Shown one piece after another: positions 33,247 through 43,408 of a DNA stretch of 64,000 nt (position 1 is its first letter; every line of letters starts with the position of its first letter). The position numbers were made by a program, and so were the translations under genes. This stretch comes from Powellomyces hirtus (taxonomy: Eukaryota; Chytridiomycota; Chytridiomycetes; Spizellomycetales; Powellomycetaceae): NCBI GenBank assembly GCA_025526995.1, contig JAHLKG010000025.1:124001-188000 (forward strand), written 5' to 3'. The notes beneath the pieces were generated by a model that worked only from the letters and a program-made list of their open reading frames with translations, did no database searches and was not told where the DNA came from.

Positions 33247-33746
33247 TGTTGAGACGTCTTGACATCTACAAACAGGAACTCAGCATACCAGATAGGTTGC
33301 TAGGGTGTTGTCAAGACTTGCAGAGGGTCTGAAGGTGCTTCCCAAGGTAGGGAAGGTCGCCTGTGGTGTTTGGCAGAGTGTACTAGACAAGTAGAGTGTG
33401 TTGGACTGTTATTATATTGGTTGGGGATGCCCAGAGGGCATCCTTTTATAACAATTTGGATCATAGTACATGTGTAGTGACAATCTAACTGTGCCCTAGC
33501 TTGGCCAAGACGGCCCTGGCCTGGCCTAGTATTGTTCCCAATCACAGGGTGTCTTTTTGCCTTTTCTTGGCGCTTCTATCAGCGCTCCAGACGTGTTCTA
33601 GGCCTTCCCAGGCCCTCTCCAGCTATTCTGGATCGTTCTAGACCATTCTGGACCATTCCAGACCATTCTAGACACAAGTGGATGTCCTCCCACATGTCCC
33701 GTGTGCTCTAAGTCCTCCCAGAGGTGCCCACAGGTAGATTCCAACA
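33247..33746 (-). repeat. LTR shared by array elements 2 and 3
   Basis: A 500-bp reversed LTR with the primer site of element 2 on its left and the purine tract of element 3 on its right. Confidence 0.93.
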
Positions 33747-33753
33747 CTCCCAC

Positions 33754-34813
33754 TCACGAAACATGTTTTGTGATCCCACAGGCGTCCCTCAGTTTCAAGA
33801 ACTGATCCCTAGCCAGTGGTTTTGTCAAGATGTCTGCAACCATGTCCTGAGTCAAGAGATACTCTAATGCAATCTCCAAGCGTCCTAGTGCTTCTCTGAT
33901 AAAGTGGTACCTCACTTCAATGTGTTTGGTGCTGGCATGCAATGTCGGGTTCTTAGCAAGAGCAATGGCACCCTGGTTGTCCTCAAAGAGCATTGTGGGT
34001 CCATCCTGCTTGAATCCGAGCTCCCCTGCAAGCAGACGAAGCCAAACAGCTTCCTTGGTGCACTGGGCTAGTGCCATGTACTCTGCTTCCGTGCTTGAAA
34101 GAGCTACAGTGATCTGCCGCTTGGATTGCCAGGTGATAGGCCCGTTGAACATGAAGATGAATCCAGTGGTTGATCTCCATGTGTCCAAACATCCAGCATA
34201 GTCGGAGTCCGAGTATCCAACCAGCTTCCTAGGCTCAGAGACATTCTCTTTGCCTCCCAGAAGGATTCCAAGTTCGCTTGTGCCCTTCAGGTATCTGATG
34301 ATCCGCTTGGCAGCACTCCAATGCTCCTTTCCAGGCTTTGCAAGGTACTTGGACACAATTCCAACTGCAGCAGCAATGTCAGGGCGTGTTCCTAGCATGG
34401 CATAGATCAAACTGCCCACTGCATTCCTGTATGGCACAGAGCTCATCTCCAGCTCATCCGTCTCATTCTGAGGTGCCATGTTGTTTCTGAGGTGCAGTCC
34501 ATGTTCCATAGGCGTGGCATGAACCTTGGCATCTCCCATGTTGAATTTCGAAACGACCTCTTCAACATACTTCTTCTGAGACAACCAGATGGTGCGGGTG
34601 CTTCTGCTCCGTCTGATGTGAATCCCAAGGAAGTAATTCAGCTCTCCAAGGTCTGTCATCTCAAAAGCTCGCCTCAGCTCCTTCTTGACATCCCCCAGCT
34701 GTTCCTTGCTTGATGAGGCCACAATGAGGTCGTCCACATAGATCAGAATGTACTCTGTTGTCCCATTCTGACTCCTGTAGTACATGCAAGGCTCTGCAGT
34801 CGACTGCACAAAG
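33754..34813 (-). pseudogene. gag-pol: pol 3' part of array element 3 (split by insertion)
   Basis: An open frame from the insertion joint at 34813 to the stop at 33754. It holds the second half of RT (YVDD) and the whole RNase H. The rest of the gene is at 40153-43129, across the nested intact element; codon phase is kept across the break when one copy of CAAAG is counted. Apart from the insertion I see no stop or frameshift, so this element was probably coding until it was hit. Confidence 0.92.
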
Positions 34814-34890
34814 TGTTGGAATCTACCTGTGGGCGCCTCTGGGAGGACTTAGAGCACACAGGACATGTGGGAGGACATCCACTTGTGTCT

Positions 34891-34940
34891 AGAATGGTCT
34901 GGAATGGTCCAGAATGGTCTAGAACGATCCAGAATAGCTG
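34891..34940 (+). promoter_or_regulatory. Five GAA decamer repeats in U3, possible step-type HSE
   Basis: Five consecutive 10-base units (AGAATGGTCT, GGAATGGTCC, AGAATGGTCT, AGAACGATCC, AGAATAGCTG) place GAA once per helical turn, about 170 bp upstream of the TATA box. Direct GAA (or TTC) units at 10-bp steps match the step type of heat shock element; function is an inference. The same block lies at 39730-39779 and in every complete LTR of the window, with small changes. Confidence 0.5.
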
Positions 34941-35109
34941 GAGAGGGCCTGGGAAGGCCTAGAACACGTCTGGAGCGCTGATAGAAACGCCAAGAAAAGG
35001 CAAAAAGACACCCTGCGATTGGGAACAATACTACGCCAGGCCAGGGCCGTCTTGGCCAAGCTAGGGCACAGTTAGATTGTCACTACACATGTACTATGAT
35101 CCAAATTGT

Positions 35110-35116
35110 TATAAAA
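35110..35116 (+). promoter_or_regulatory. TATA box of the 5' LTR
   Basis: TATAAAA in GTTATAAAAGGAC, LTR position 297. The start of R is expected some 30 bp downstream. The 3' LTR has the same box at 39949-39955. Confidence 0.75.
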
Positions 35117-35313
35117 GGACGCCCTCTGGGCATCCCCAACCAATATAATAACAGTCCAACACACTCTACTTGTCTAGTACACTCTGCCAAACACTACAGG
35201 CGACCTTCCCTACCTTGGGAAGCACCTTCAGACCCTCTGCAAGTCTTGACAACAACCTAGCAACCTATCTGGTATGCTGAGTTCCTGTTTGTAGATGTCA
35301 AGACGTCTCAACA

Positions 35314-35592
35314 GGTTATGAGCCCTGACACAGCTGTCTGAACATTACTGACTCCACCTCTATCCCTATCTGGGAAACACGTCACTGTGCCTATCACTGG
35401 TGCTGCTGAGGACTTGGAGAACTGTTTGAGCACTCGAGAAGCCTAGATAGCAGGCATAGGACACCTGCGTCTGACCATCAAACGAGCTATTGTCTGAACT
35501 GGACTGGACTGGAGTGGATTTTCTGGAGCAGGTTCTGACCACTTGCGGTTGAACACCGGGACTATCCCATTTTGCCACACTCTTTGCACAAG
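35314..35592 (+). other. Half-tRNA(Met) primer binding site and leader
   Basis: 35314-35333 reads GGTTATGAGCCCTGACACAG. Its complement contains CAGGGCTCATAACC, which folds as the 5' side of a tRNA anticodon arm: stem CAGGG, loop CTCATAA with U33 and the anticodon CAT, then CC. No CCA-end pairing is present. Drosophila copia primes from a cleaved tRNA(Met) half in this way; use of the elongator-like Met tRNA is an inference from the loop CTCATAA. The remaining leader has ACTGG repeats near 35500 and no ORF. Confidence 0.8.
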
Positions 35593-38500
35593 ATGGCTGG
35601 CGACTCTGACAGCCGAGTGTCCATTGAGAGGTTCACTGGGGAGAACTTTCACCTTTGGAAGTTGAAAATGAAGATGCTGTTGATTGAGAAGGGACTTTGG
35701 GATGCCATTGACATCAAGGACGGCTCAGGAACTGCCAAGGCCACCAACACAGCATCAGACGACTGGATACGTCGAGATGAGAGAGCTCTGGCTCTGCTGA
35801 TCATGTCTTTGAATGATGAGCAATTGATGCATGTTCATGAGGCTGAATCCGCCCTTGAAGCATGGGAAAAGCTGAGGGAGGTGCATGAGAAGAAGGGGGT
35901 TGCCAACAGACACTTCCTGAGACGTCGGTTCCTCACTGTGACAATGGACCCAACTGATTCCATGACCATCCACATCAACAAGATCAAGAGGATGACCCAG
36001 GAACTTGCAGCCATCGGAGCTCCCGTTTCTGAGGAGGACCATGTGTTCTCCTTGCTCTCTTCCCTTCCAGAAGCCTTTGACACCCTTGTGATGACTCTGG
36101 AGTCGACCAGTGAGAAGCTGGACTTGGCTTTTGTGACATCCAGGCTGTTGCAGGAGGAAATGAGGCGTGCAGATGGAAAGAAGAACTCTGGAAAGGCAGC
36201 AAAAGCCTTCTTCACACAAGCTGACACCAAAGGGAATGCTCAGAAGACCAACAAGGCTGGGGGAAAGCCAGATTGGAAGAAGGAGGCAGTCTGTCACTAC
36301 TGCAACAAGAAGGGCCACATCAAGAAGGAATGCCACAAGAGGGCAGCAGACGAGAAGAAGGGCCTAAACCAGGCCAACTTGACTCAACAGACGCCTGGAG
36401 GCTTTGCTTTCACCACCATTGGAACTCAGATGCCATCCCTGACATCCAACACTTGGATTTTGGACTCAGGAGCCTCTCAGCACATGACTGGCCACAGAGA
36501 GCTGTTTGGGGACTATGAGAAGATGTCTCCTGTCGCCATTGAGATGGCAGACAATCACACATTGGAAGCTGTGGGGCATGGAACGCTTCACACATGGGTG
36601 ATCAACACAGAGGGGAAGACAGTGCCCCTGCAAATCCAGAACTGCTGGCACGTCCCCAAGATGACCAAGAACCTCCTATCACTGGCTCGCCTTGCCAAAG
36701 CTGGAGCTTGTTTTGAAGTGGGACCACAGGCTGCTCGGATCATTGCAAAGGATGGGACGGCTTTCCTTGCCAAAGAGAACCAATTTGTCTACACATTCGA
36801 GACAACACATGGGCAGGCAAATGCTGGGATTGCCCACAATGTTGGAAGGGACACAACAAGTCAGGACTTGTCCCTATGGCATCAGAGACTCGGCCATTTG
36901 AACGTTGCAGACATTGGAAGGCTCACCAAGCTTGCCAAGGGCGTTCAAACCAGTGGGAGCTTGAGCATTTGTGACACTTGTGCACTCAGCAAAGCAAGCA
37001 GAGCGCCATTCCCCAAGGCACAGGCCTCCAGAGCATCAGAGAAGCTGGGATTGATCCACACAGATGTCTGGGGACCAGTTGAACCACCCACGATCACTGG
37101 ATATCGCTATTTTGTCACATTCATTGATGACAAGACAAGATATTTCCATGTTTGCCTTATGAAGACCAAGGGAGAAGTTGCTAGGCACTATCAGGAGCTG
37201 GAAGCAGCACTTGTCCCCCTACATGGAAAGCAGATCAAAGCTGTCAGATCCGACCCAGGAGGCGAGTACATGAGCAACTTGCTAAGGGACCACTTCAAGG
37301 AGAAGGGCACACAGCATCAGAGGAGTTCAGTAAATACTCCACAGCAAAATGGTGTTGCTGAACGAGCCAACCGTACCCTTGTGGAGATGGGGAGATGTTT
37401 GTTGAAGCAGTCAGGCTTGGACAAGCGTTTCTGGGGAGAAGCAATCATGACAGCAGTCTATCTGAGGAACAGATCTCCCACTGTCGCATGCCCCAAGACG
37501 CCTTATGAGATGTTCCATGGTATCCCACCATCTCTGGGACATTTGAGGACGTTTGGATGCATTGGCTATCCCTACATTCAACCCAACAAGCGCCAGAAGC
37601 TGGATGATGCTGCTGTCAAGTGCATCATGCTGGGGTATAGCTCCCACAGCAAGGAATACCGGCTTATGGACATACAGACTAAGAAGATCCTGTTCTCCAG
37701 AAGTGTCAAATTCGATGAGAAGAGCTTCATTCCATCCCTCCAGTCTGCTCAGACGCCCCAAGTGCCTGCTGAGAGCCTGGAAGTGGGAATTGGGCCCGAA
37801 ATGAAGCTGCAGGATGTCAGTGACGAGCTGCAGGATGTCAGTGACGAGCTGCAGGATGTCAGTAACGACTCTGAGGACACAGACATGTCAGAGGGAGAGG
37901 AGAACATGAGGGAACGGACCCCTGAGCCGTCCTCTGACTATGAGAGTGCTGCAGAGCCTTCTCCAACCCCCAAAAGACTCAGGAAGCCGCCAGGAGAGTG
38001 GTGGAAGGCTTCAAGCAACGCTGCAAACGTTGCTGCAGTTGCCTATGCTGTCTCCTTTGTCTCAAACGAGCCCACAAGCTACAAGGAGAGCCAGACCATG
38101 CCAGATGCTTCACAATGGCGTCAGGCTGCTCAGGAAGAGATGGATGCTCTTGCCAAGAATGGGACATGGCAACTTGTGGATCTGCCAACGGGCAGAAAAG
38201 CTATTGGATGCAAGTGGGTCTTCAAACGAAAGCTGAAGGACACAGGAGAGCTTGACAGATACAAGGCAAGACTTGTTGCCAAGGGATTCTCTCAGAGAGA
38301 GGGATTGGACTATCAGGAGACGTTTGCTCCTGTTGCCAAGTTTGGTCCCATGAGACTGCTGTTCTCCATCATTGCCACAGATGACTTGGAGGCACATCAG
38401 ATGGACGTGAAGACAGCATTCTTGCAAGGGGATCTGGACTATGTGATCTACATGCGCCAACCGGAGGGCTTTGAGGATTCCAAGCATCCAGGACGGGTCT

Positions 38501-39645
38501 GCAAGCTTGGGAGACCCCTCTACGGCCTCAAGCAATCAGCAAGGCGCTTCAACCACAAGATAGACCACAAACTGAAGTCTATGGGCTTTGTGCAGTCGAC
38601 TGCAGAGCCTTGCATGTACTACAGGAGTCAGAATGGGACAACAGAGTACATTCTGATCTATGTGGACGACCTCATTGTGGCCTCATCAAGCAAGGAACAG
38701 CTGGGGGATGTCAAGAAGGAGCTGAGGCGAGCTTTTGAGATGACAGACCTTGGAGAGCTGAATTACTTCCTTGGGATTCACATCAGACGGAGCAGAAGCA
38801 CCCGCACCATCTGGTTGTCTCAGAAGAAGTATGTTGAAGAGGTCGTTTCGAAATTCAACATGGGAGATGCCAAGGTTCATGCCACGCCTATGGAACATGG
38901 ACTGCACCTCAGAAACAACATGGCACCTCAGAATGAGACGGAGGAGCTGGAGATGAGCTCTGTGCCATACAGGAATGCAGTGGGCAGTTTGATCTATGCC
39001 ATGCTAGGAACACGCCCTGACATTGCTGCTGCAGTTGGAATTGTGTCCAAGTACCTTGCAAAGCCTGGAAAGGAGCATTGGAGTGCTGCCAAGCGGATCA
39101 TCAGATACCTGAAGGGCACAAGCGAACTTGGAATCCTTCTGGGAGGCAAAGAGAATGTCTCTGAGCCTAGGAAGCTGGTTGGATACTCGGATTCCGACTA
39201 TGCTGGATGTTTGGACACAAGGAGATCAACCACTGGATTCATCTTCATGTTCAACGGGCCTATCACCTGGCAATCCAAGCGGCAGACCACTGTAGCTCTT
39301 TCAAGCACGGAAGCAGAGTACATGGCACTAGCCCAGTGCACCAAGGAAGCTGTTTGGCTTCGTCTGCTTGCAGGGGAGCTTGGATTCAAGCAGGATGGAC
39401 CCACAATGCTCTTTGAGGACAACCAGGGTGCCATTGCTCTTGCTAAGAACCCGACATTGCATGCCAGCACCAAACACATTGAAGTGAGGTACCACTTTAT
39501 CAGAGAAGCACTAGGACGCTTGGAGATTGCATTAGAGTATCTCTCGACTCAGGACATGGTTGCAGACATCTTGACAAAACCACTGGCTAGGGATCAGTTC
39601 TTGAAACTGAGGGACGCCTGTGGGATCACAAAACATGTTTCGTGA
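35593..39645 (+). CDS. gag-pol: Gag-Pol polyprotein, intact (reference)
   Basis: 1350 codons. ATG 35593 is chosen because it is the first ATG of the frame and has A at -3 and G at +4. Residues: Gag about 1-230 (UBN2-like start with FTGENFHLWK); zinc knuckle C234, C237, H242, C247; protease DSGA from D291; integrase zinc site H430, H435, C460, C463; catalytic D491, D554, E590 (exactly 35 between the last two); linker with three 7-residue ELQDVSD-type units (738-758); RT from about 915 with D938 and YVDD D1025/D1026; RNase H D1200, E1240, D1276. There is no frameshift site between gag and pol, so Gag excess would need splicing or processing, as in copia. No envelope gene follows. Confidence 0.97.
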   Translation: MAGDSDSRVSIERFTGENFHLWKLKMKMLLIEKGLWDAIDIKDGSGTAKATNTASDDWIRRDERALALLIMSLNDEQLMHVHEAESALEAWEKLREVHEKKGVANRHFLRRRFLTVTMDPTDSMTIHINKIKRMTQELAAIGAPVSEEDHVFSLLSSLPEAFDTLVMTLESTSEKLDLAFVTSRLLQEEMRRADGKKNSGKAAKAFFTQADTKGNAQKTNKAGGKPDWKKEAVCHYCNKKGHIKKECHKRAADEKKGLNQANLTQQTPGGFAFTTIGTQMPSLTSNTWILDSGASQHMTGHRELFGDYEKMSPVAIEMADNHTLEAVGHGTLHTWVINTEGKTVPLQIQNCWHVPKMTKNLLSLARLAKAGACFEVGPQAARIIAKDGTAFLAKENQFVYTFETTHGQANAGIAHNVGRDTTSQDLSLWHQRLGHLNVADIGRLTKLAKGVQTSGSLSICDTCALSKASRAPFPKAQASRASEKLGLIHTDVWGPVEPPTITGYRYFVTFIDDKTRYFHVCLMKTKGEVARHYQELEAALVPLHGKQIKAVRSDPGGEYMSNLLRDHFKEKGTQHQRSSVNTPQQNGVAERANRTLVEMGRCLLKQSGLDKRFWGEAIMTAVYLRNRSPTVACPKTPYEMFHGIPPSLGHLRTFGCIGYPYIQPNKRQKLDDAAVKCIMLGYSSHSKEYRLMDIQTKKILFSRSVKFDEKSFIPSLQSAQTPQVPAESLEVGIGPEMKLQDVSDELQDVSDELQDVSNDSEDTDMSEGEENMRERTPEPSSDYESAAEPSPTPKRLRKPPGEWWKASSNAANVAAVAYAVSFVSNEPTSYKESQTMPDASQWRQAAQEEMDALAKNGTWQLVDLPTGRKAIGCKWVFKRKLKDTGELDRYKARLVAKGFSQREGLDYQETFAPVAKFGPMRLLFSIIATDDLEAHQMDVKTAFLQGDLDYVIYMRQPEGFEDSKHPGRVCKLGRPLYGLKQSARRFNHKIDHKLKSMGFVQSTAEPCMYYRSQNGTTEYILIYVDDLIVASSSKEQLGDVKKELRRAFEMTDLGELNYFLGIHIRRSRSTRTIWLSQKKYVEEVVSKFNMGDAKVHATPMEHGLHLRNNMAPQNETEELEMSSVPYRNAVGSLIYAMLGTRPDIAAAVGIVSKYLAKPGKEHWSAAKRIIRYLKGTSELGILLGGKENVSEPRKLVGYSDSDYAGCLDTRRSTTGFIFMFNGPITWQSKRQTTVALSSTEAEYMALAQCTKEAVWLRLLAGELGFKQDGPTMLFEDNQGAIALAKNPTLHASTKHIEVRYHFIREALGRLEIALEYLSTQDMVADILTKPLARDQFLKLRDACGITKHVS
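37804..37866 (+). repeat. 21-bp minisatellite in gag-pol linker, three units
   Basis: Three in-frame copies of a 21-bp unit (GAGCTGCAGGATGTCAGTGAC type) code for ELQDVSD repeats between integrase and RT. Unit number varies between copies: three in both intact elements; two at 3904-3948, in the 6361 and 11025 modules and most others; one at 15690-18419 and 18921-20842. Confidence 0.92.
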
Positions 39646-39652
39646 GTGGGAG
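39644..39652 (+). other. Polypurine tract of intact plus element
   Basis: GAGTGGGAG overlaps the stop codon TGA and ends at the base before the 3' LTR, the expected plus-strand primer. The 68-693 piece and the minus RNase H pieces before 18413 have GAGAGGGAG instead. Confidence 0.75.
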
Positions 39653-40152
39653 TGTTGGAATCTACCTGTGGGCGCCTCTGGGAGGACTTAGAGCACACAG
39701 GACATGTGGGAGGACATCCACTTGTGTCTAGAATGGTCTGGAATGGTCCAGAATGGTCTAGAACGATCCAGAATAGCTGGAGAGGGCCTGGGAAGGCCTA
39801 GAACACGTCTGGAGCGCTGATAGAAACGCCAAGAAAAGGCAAAAAGACACCCTGCGATTGGGAACAATACTACGCCAGGCCAGGGCCGTCTTGGCCAAGC
39901 TAGGGCACAGTTAGATTGTCACTACACATGTACTATGATCCAAATTGTTATAAAAGGACGCCCTCTGGGCATCCCCAACCAATATAATAACAGTCCAACA
40001 CACTCTACTTGTCTAGTACACTCTGCCAAACACTACAGGCGACCTTCCCTACCTTGGGAAGCACCTTCAGACCCTCTGCAAGTCTTGACAACAACCTAGC
40101 AACCTATCTGGTATGCTGAGTTCCTGTTTGTAGATGTCAAGACGTCTCAACA
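39653..40152 (+). repeat. 3' LTR of intact plus element
   Basis: 500 bp, the same by eye as 34814-35313, followed by the target copy CAAAG. Confidence 0.96.
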
Positions 40153-43129
40153 CAAAGCCCATAGACTTCAGTTTGTGGTCTATCTTGTGGTTGAAGCGCC
40201 TTGCTGATTGCTTGAGGCCGTAGAGGGGTCTGCCAAGCTTGCAGACCCGTCCTGGATGCTTGGAATCCTCAAAGCCCTCCGGTTGGCGCATGTAGATCAC
40301 ATAGTCCAGATCCCCTTGCAAGAATGCTGTCTTCACGTCCATCTGATGTGCCTCCAAGTCATCTGTGGCAATGATGGAGAACAGCAGTCTCATGGGACCA
40401 AACTTGGCAACAGGAGCAAACGTCTCCTGATAGTCCAATCCTTCTCTCTGAGAAAATCCCTTGGCAACAAGTCTTGCCTTGTATCTGTCAAGCTCTCCTG
40501 TGTCCTTCAGCTTTCGTTTGAAGACCCACTTGCATCCAATAGCTTTTCTGCCCCTTGGCAGGTCCACAAGTTGCCATGTCCCATTCTTGGCAAGAGCATC
40601 CATCTCTTCCTGAGCAGCCTGACGCCATTGTGAAGCATCTGGCATGGTCTGGCTCTCCTTGTAGCTTGTGGGCTCGTTTGAGACAAAGGAGACAGCATAG
40701 GCAACTGCAGCAACGTTTGCAGCGTTGCTTGAAGCCTTCCACCACTCTCCTGGCGGCTTCCTGAGTCTTTCGGGGGTTGGAGAAGGCTCTGCAGCACTCT
40801 CATAGTCAGAGGACGGCTCAGGGGTCCGTTCCCTCATGTTCTCCTCTCCCTCTGACATGGCTGTGTCCTCAGAGTCGTCACTGACATCCTGCAGCTCGTC
40901 ACTGACATCCTGCAGCTTCATTTCAGGCCCAATTCCCACTTCCAGGCTCTCAGCAGGCACTTGGGGCGTCTGAGCAGACTGGAGGGATGGAATGAAGCTC
41001 TTCTCATCGAATTTGACACTTCTGGAGAACAGGATCTTCTTAGTCTGTATGTCCATAAGCCGGTATTCCTTGCTGTGGGAGCTATACCCCAGCATGATGC
41101 ACTTGACGGCAGCATCATCCAGCTTCTGGCGCTTGTTGGGTTGAATGTAGGCATAGGCAATGCAACCAAACGTCCTCAAATGTCCCAGAGATGGTGGGAT
41201 ACCATGGAACATCTCATAAGGCGTCTTGGGGCATGCAACAGTGGGAGATCTGTTCCTCAGATAGACTGCTGTCATGATTGCTTCTCCCCAGAAACGCTTG
41301 TCCAAGCCTGACTGCTTCAACAAACATCTCCCCATCTCCACAAGGGTACGGTTGGCTCGTTCAGCAACACCATTTTGCTGTGGAGTATTTACTGAACTCC
41401 TCTGATGCTGTGTGCCCTTCTCCTTGAAGTGGTCCCTTAGCAAGTTGCTCATGTACTCGCCTCCTGGGTCGGATCTGACAGCTTTGATCTGCTTTCCATG
41501 TAGGGGGACGAGTGCTGCTTCCAGCTCCTGATAGTGCCTAGCAACTTCTGCCTTGGTCTTCATAAGGCAAACATGGAAATATCTCGTCTTGTCATCAATG
41601 AATGTGACGAAATAGCCATATCCAGTGATTGTGGGTGGTTCAACTGGTCCCCAGACATCTGTGTGGATCAATCCCAGCTTCTCTGATGCTCTGGAGGCCT
41701 GTGCCTTGGGGAATGGCGCTCTGCTTGCTTTGCTGAGTGCACAAGTGTCACAAATGCTCAAGCTCCCACTGGTTTGAACGCCCTTGGCAAGCTTGGTGAG
41801 CCTTCCAATGTCTGCAACGTTCAAATGGCCGAGTCTCTGATGCCATAGGGACAAGTCCTGACTTGTTGTGTCCCTTCCAACATTGTGGGCAATGCCAGCA
41901 TTTGCCTGCCCATGTGTTGTCTCGAATGTGTAGACAAATTGGTTCTCTTTGGCAAGGAAAGCCGTCCCACCCTTTGCAATGATCCGAGCAGCCTGTGGTC
42001 CCACTTCAAAACAAGCTCCAGCTTTGGCAAGGCGAGCCAGTGATAGGAGGTTCTTGGTTATCTTGGGGACGTGCCAGCAGTTCTGGATTTGCAGGGGCAC
42101 TGTCTTCCCCTCTGTGTTGATCACCCATGTGTGAAGCGTTCCATGCCCCACAGCTTCCAATGTGTGATTGTCTGCCATCTCAATGGCGACAGGAGACATC
42201 TTCTCATAGTCCCCAAACAGCTCTCTGCGGCCAGTCATGTGCTCAGAGGCTCCTGAGTCCAAAATCCAAGTGTTGGATGTCAGGGATGGCATCTGAGTTC
42301 CAATGGTGGTGAAAGCAAAGCCTCCAGGCATCTGTTGAGTCGAGTTGGCCTGGTTTAGGCCCTTCTTCTCGTCTGCTGCCCTCTTGTGGCATTCCTTCTT
42401 GATGTGGCCCTTCTTGTTGCAGTAGTGACAGACTGCCTCCTTCTTCCAATCTGGCTTTCCCCCAGCCTTGTTGGTCTTCTGAGCATTCCCTTTGGTGTCA
42501 GCTTGTGTGAAGAAGGCTTTTGCTGCCTTTCCAGAGTTCTTCTTTCCATCTGCACGCCTCATTTCCTCCTGCAACAGCCTGGATGTCACAAAAGCCAAGT
42601 CCAGCTTCTCACTGGTCGACTCCAGAGTCATCACAAGGGTGTCAAAGGCTTCTGGAAGGGAAGAGAGCAAGGAGAACACATGGTCCTCCTCAGAAACGGG
42701 AGCTCCGATGGCTGCAAGTTCCTGGGTCATCCTCTTGATCTTGTTGATGTGGATGGTCATGGAATCAGTTGGGTCCATTGTCACAGTGAGGAACCGACGT
42801 CTCAGGAAGTGTCTGTTGGCAACCCCCTTCTTCTCATGCACCTCCCTCAGCGTTTCCCATGCTTCAAGGGCGGATTCGGCCTCATGAACATGCATCAATT
42901 GCTCATCATTCAAAGACATGATCAGCAGAGCCAGAGCTCTCTCATCTCGACGTATCCAGTCGTCTGATGCTGTGTTGGTGGCCTTGGCAGTTCCAGAGCC
43001 GTCCTTGATGTCAATGGCATCCCAAAGTCCCTTCTCAATCAACAGCATCTTCATTTTCAACTTCCAAAGGTGAAAGTTCTCCCCAGTGAACCTCTCAATG
43101 GACACTCGGATGTCAGAGTCGCCAGCCAT
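40153..43129 (-). pseudogene. gag-pol: gag-pol 5' part of array element 3 (split by insertion)
   Basis: The ATG at 43129 starts a frame that is open through Gag, knuckle, protease, integrase and the first half of RT (D of MDVKTAF) down to the insertion at 40153, just before the YVDD region. Beyond the joint the frame runs into the LTR of the nested element and stops. Notable changes: Glu for Gln beside the protease site (GASEHM) and Thr for Lys early in Gag (EAWETL), the latter shared with 15690-18419. The linker has two ELQDVSD units. Confidence 0.92.
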
Positions 43130-43408
43130 CTTGTGCAAAGAGTGTGGCAAAATGGGATAGTCCCGGTGTTCAACCGCAAGTGGTCAGAACCTGCTCCAGA
43201 AAATCCACTCCAGTCCAGTCCAGTCCAGACAATAGCTCGTTCGATGGTCAGACGCAGGTGTCCTATGCCTGCTATCTAGGCTTCTTGAGTGCTCAAACAG
43301 TTCTCCAAGTCCTCAGCAGTACCAGCGATAGGCACAGTGACGTGTTTCCCAGATAGGGATAGAGGTGGAGTCAGTAATGTTCAGACAGCTGTGTCAGGGC
43401 TCATAACC
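43130..43408 (-). other. Primer binding site and leader, array element 3
   Basis: Primer site at 43389-43408 on the minus strand and a normal leader. Confidence 0.85.

Larger units (their letters stand above)
34814..35313 (+). repeat. 5' LTR of intact plus element
   Basis: 500 bp, TGTTGGAATC to CTCAACA, with 5-bp inverted ends (TGTTG/CAACA). It has U3 with GAA decamers and a TATA box, then R-U5; the R boundaries cannot be read from sequence alone. Confidence 0.96.
34814..40152 (+). mobile_element. Intact copia-type element, plus strand (reference copy)
   Basis: 5339 bp: 500-bp LTR, primer site, leader, 1350-codon gag-pol, purine tract, 500-bp LTR. CAAAG flanks it on both sides (34809-34813, 40153-40157), a perfect 5-bp target duplication within the RT of a minus element. 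The two LTRs look identical on reading, so this is the youngest insertion in the window and the best candidate for an active, autonomous copy. Confidence 0.97.

Noticed and set aside
34814..40152. Envelope-like third gene (errantivirus or Sirevirus type) after pol
   Set aside because: The stop codon overlaps the purine tract, and the LTR starts seven bases after the stop; there is no room for another gene.
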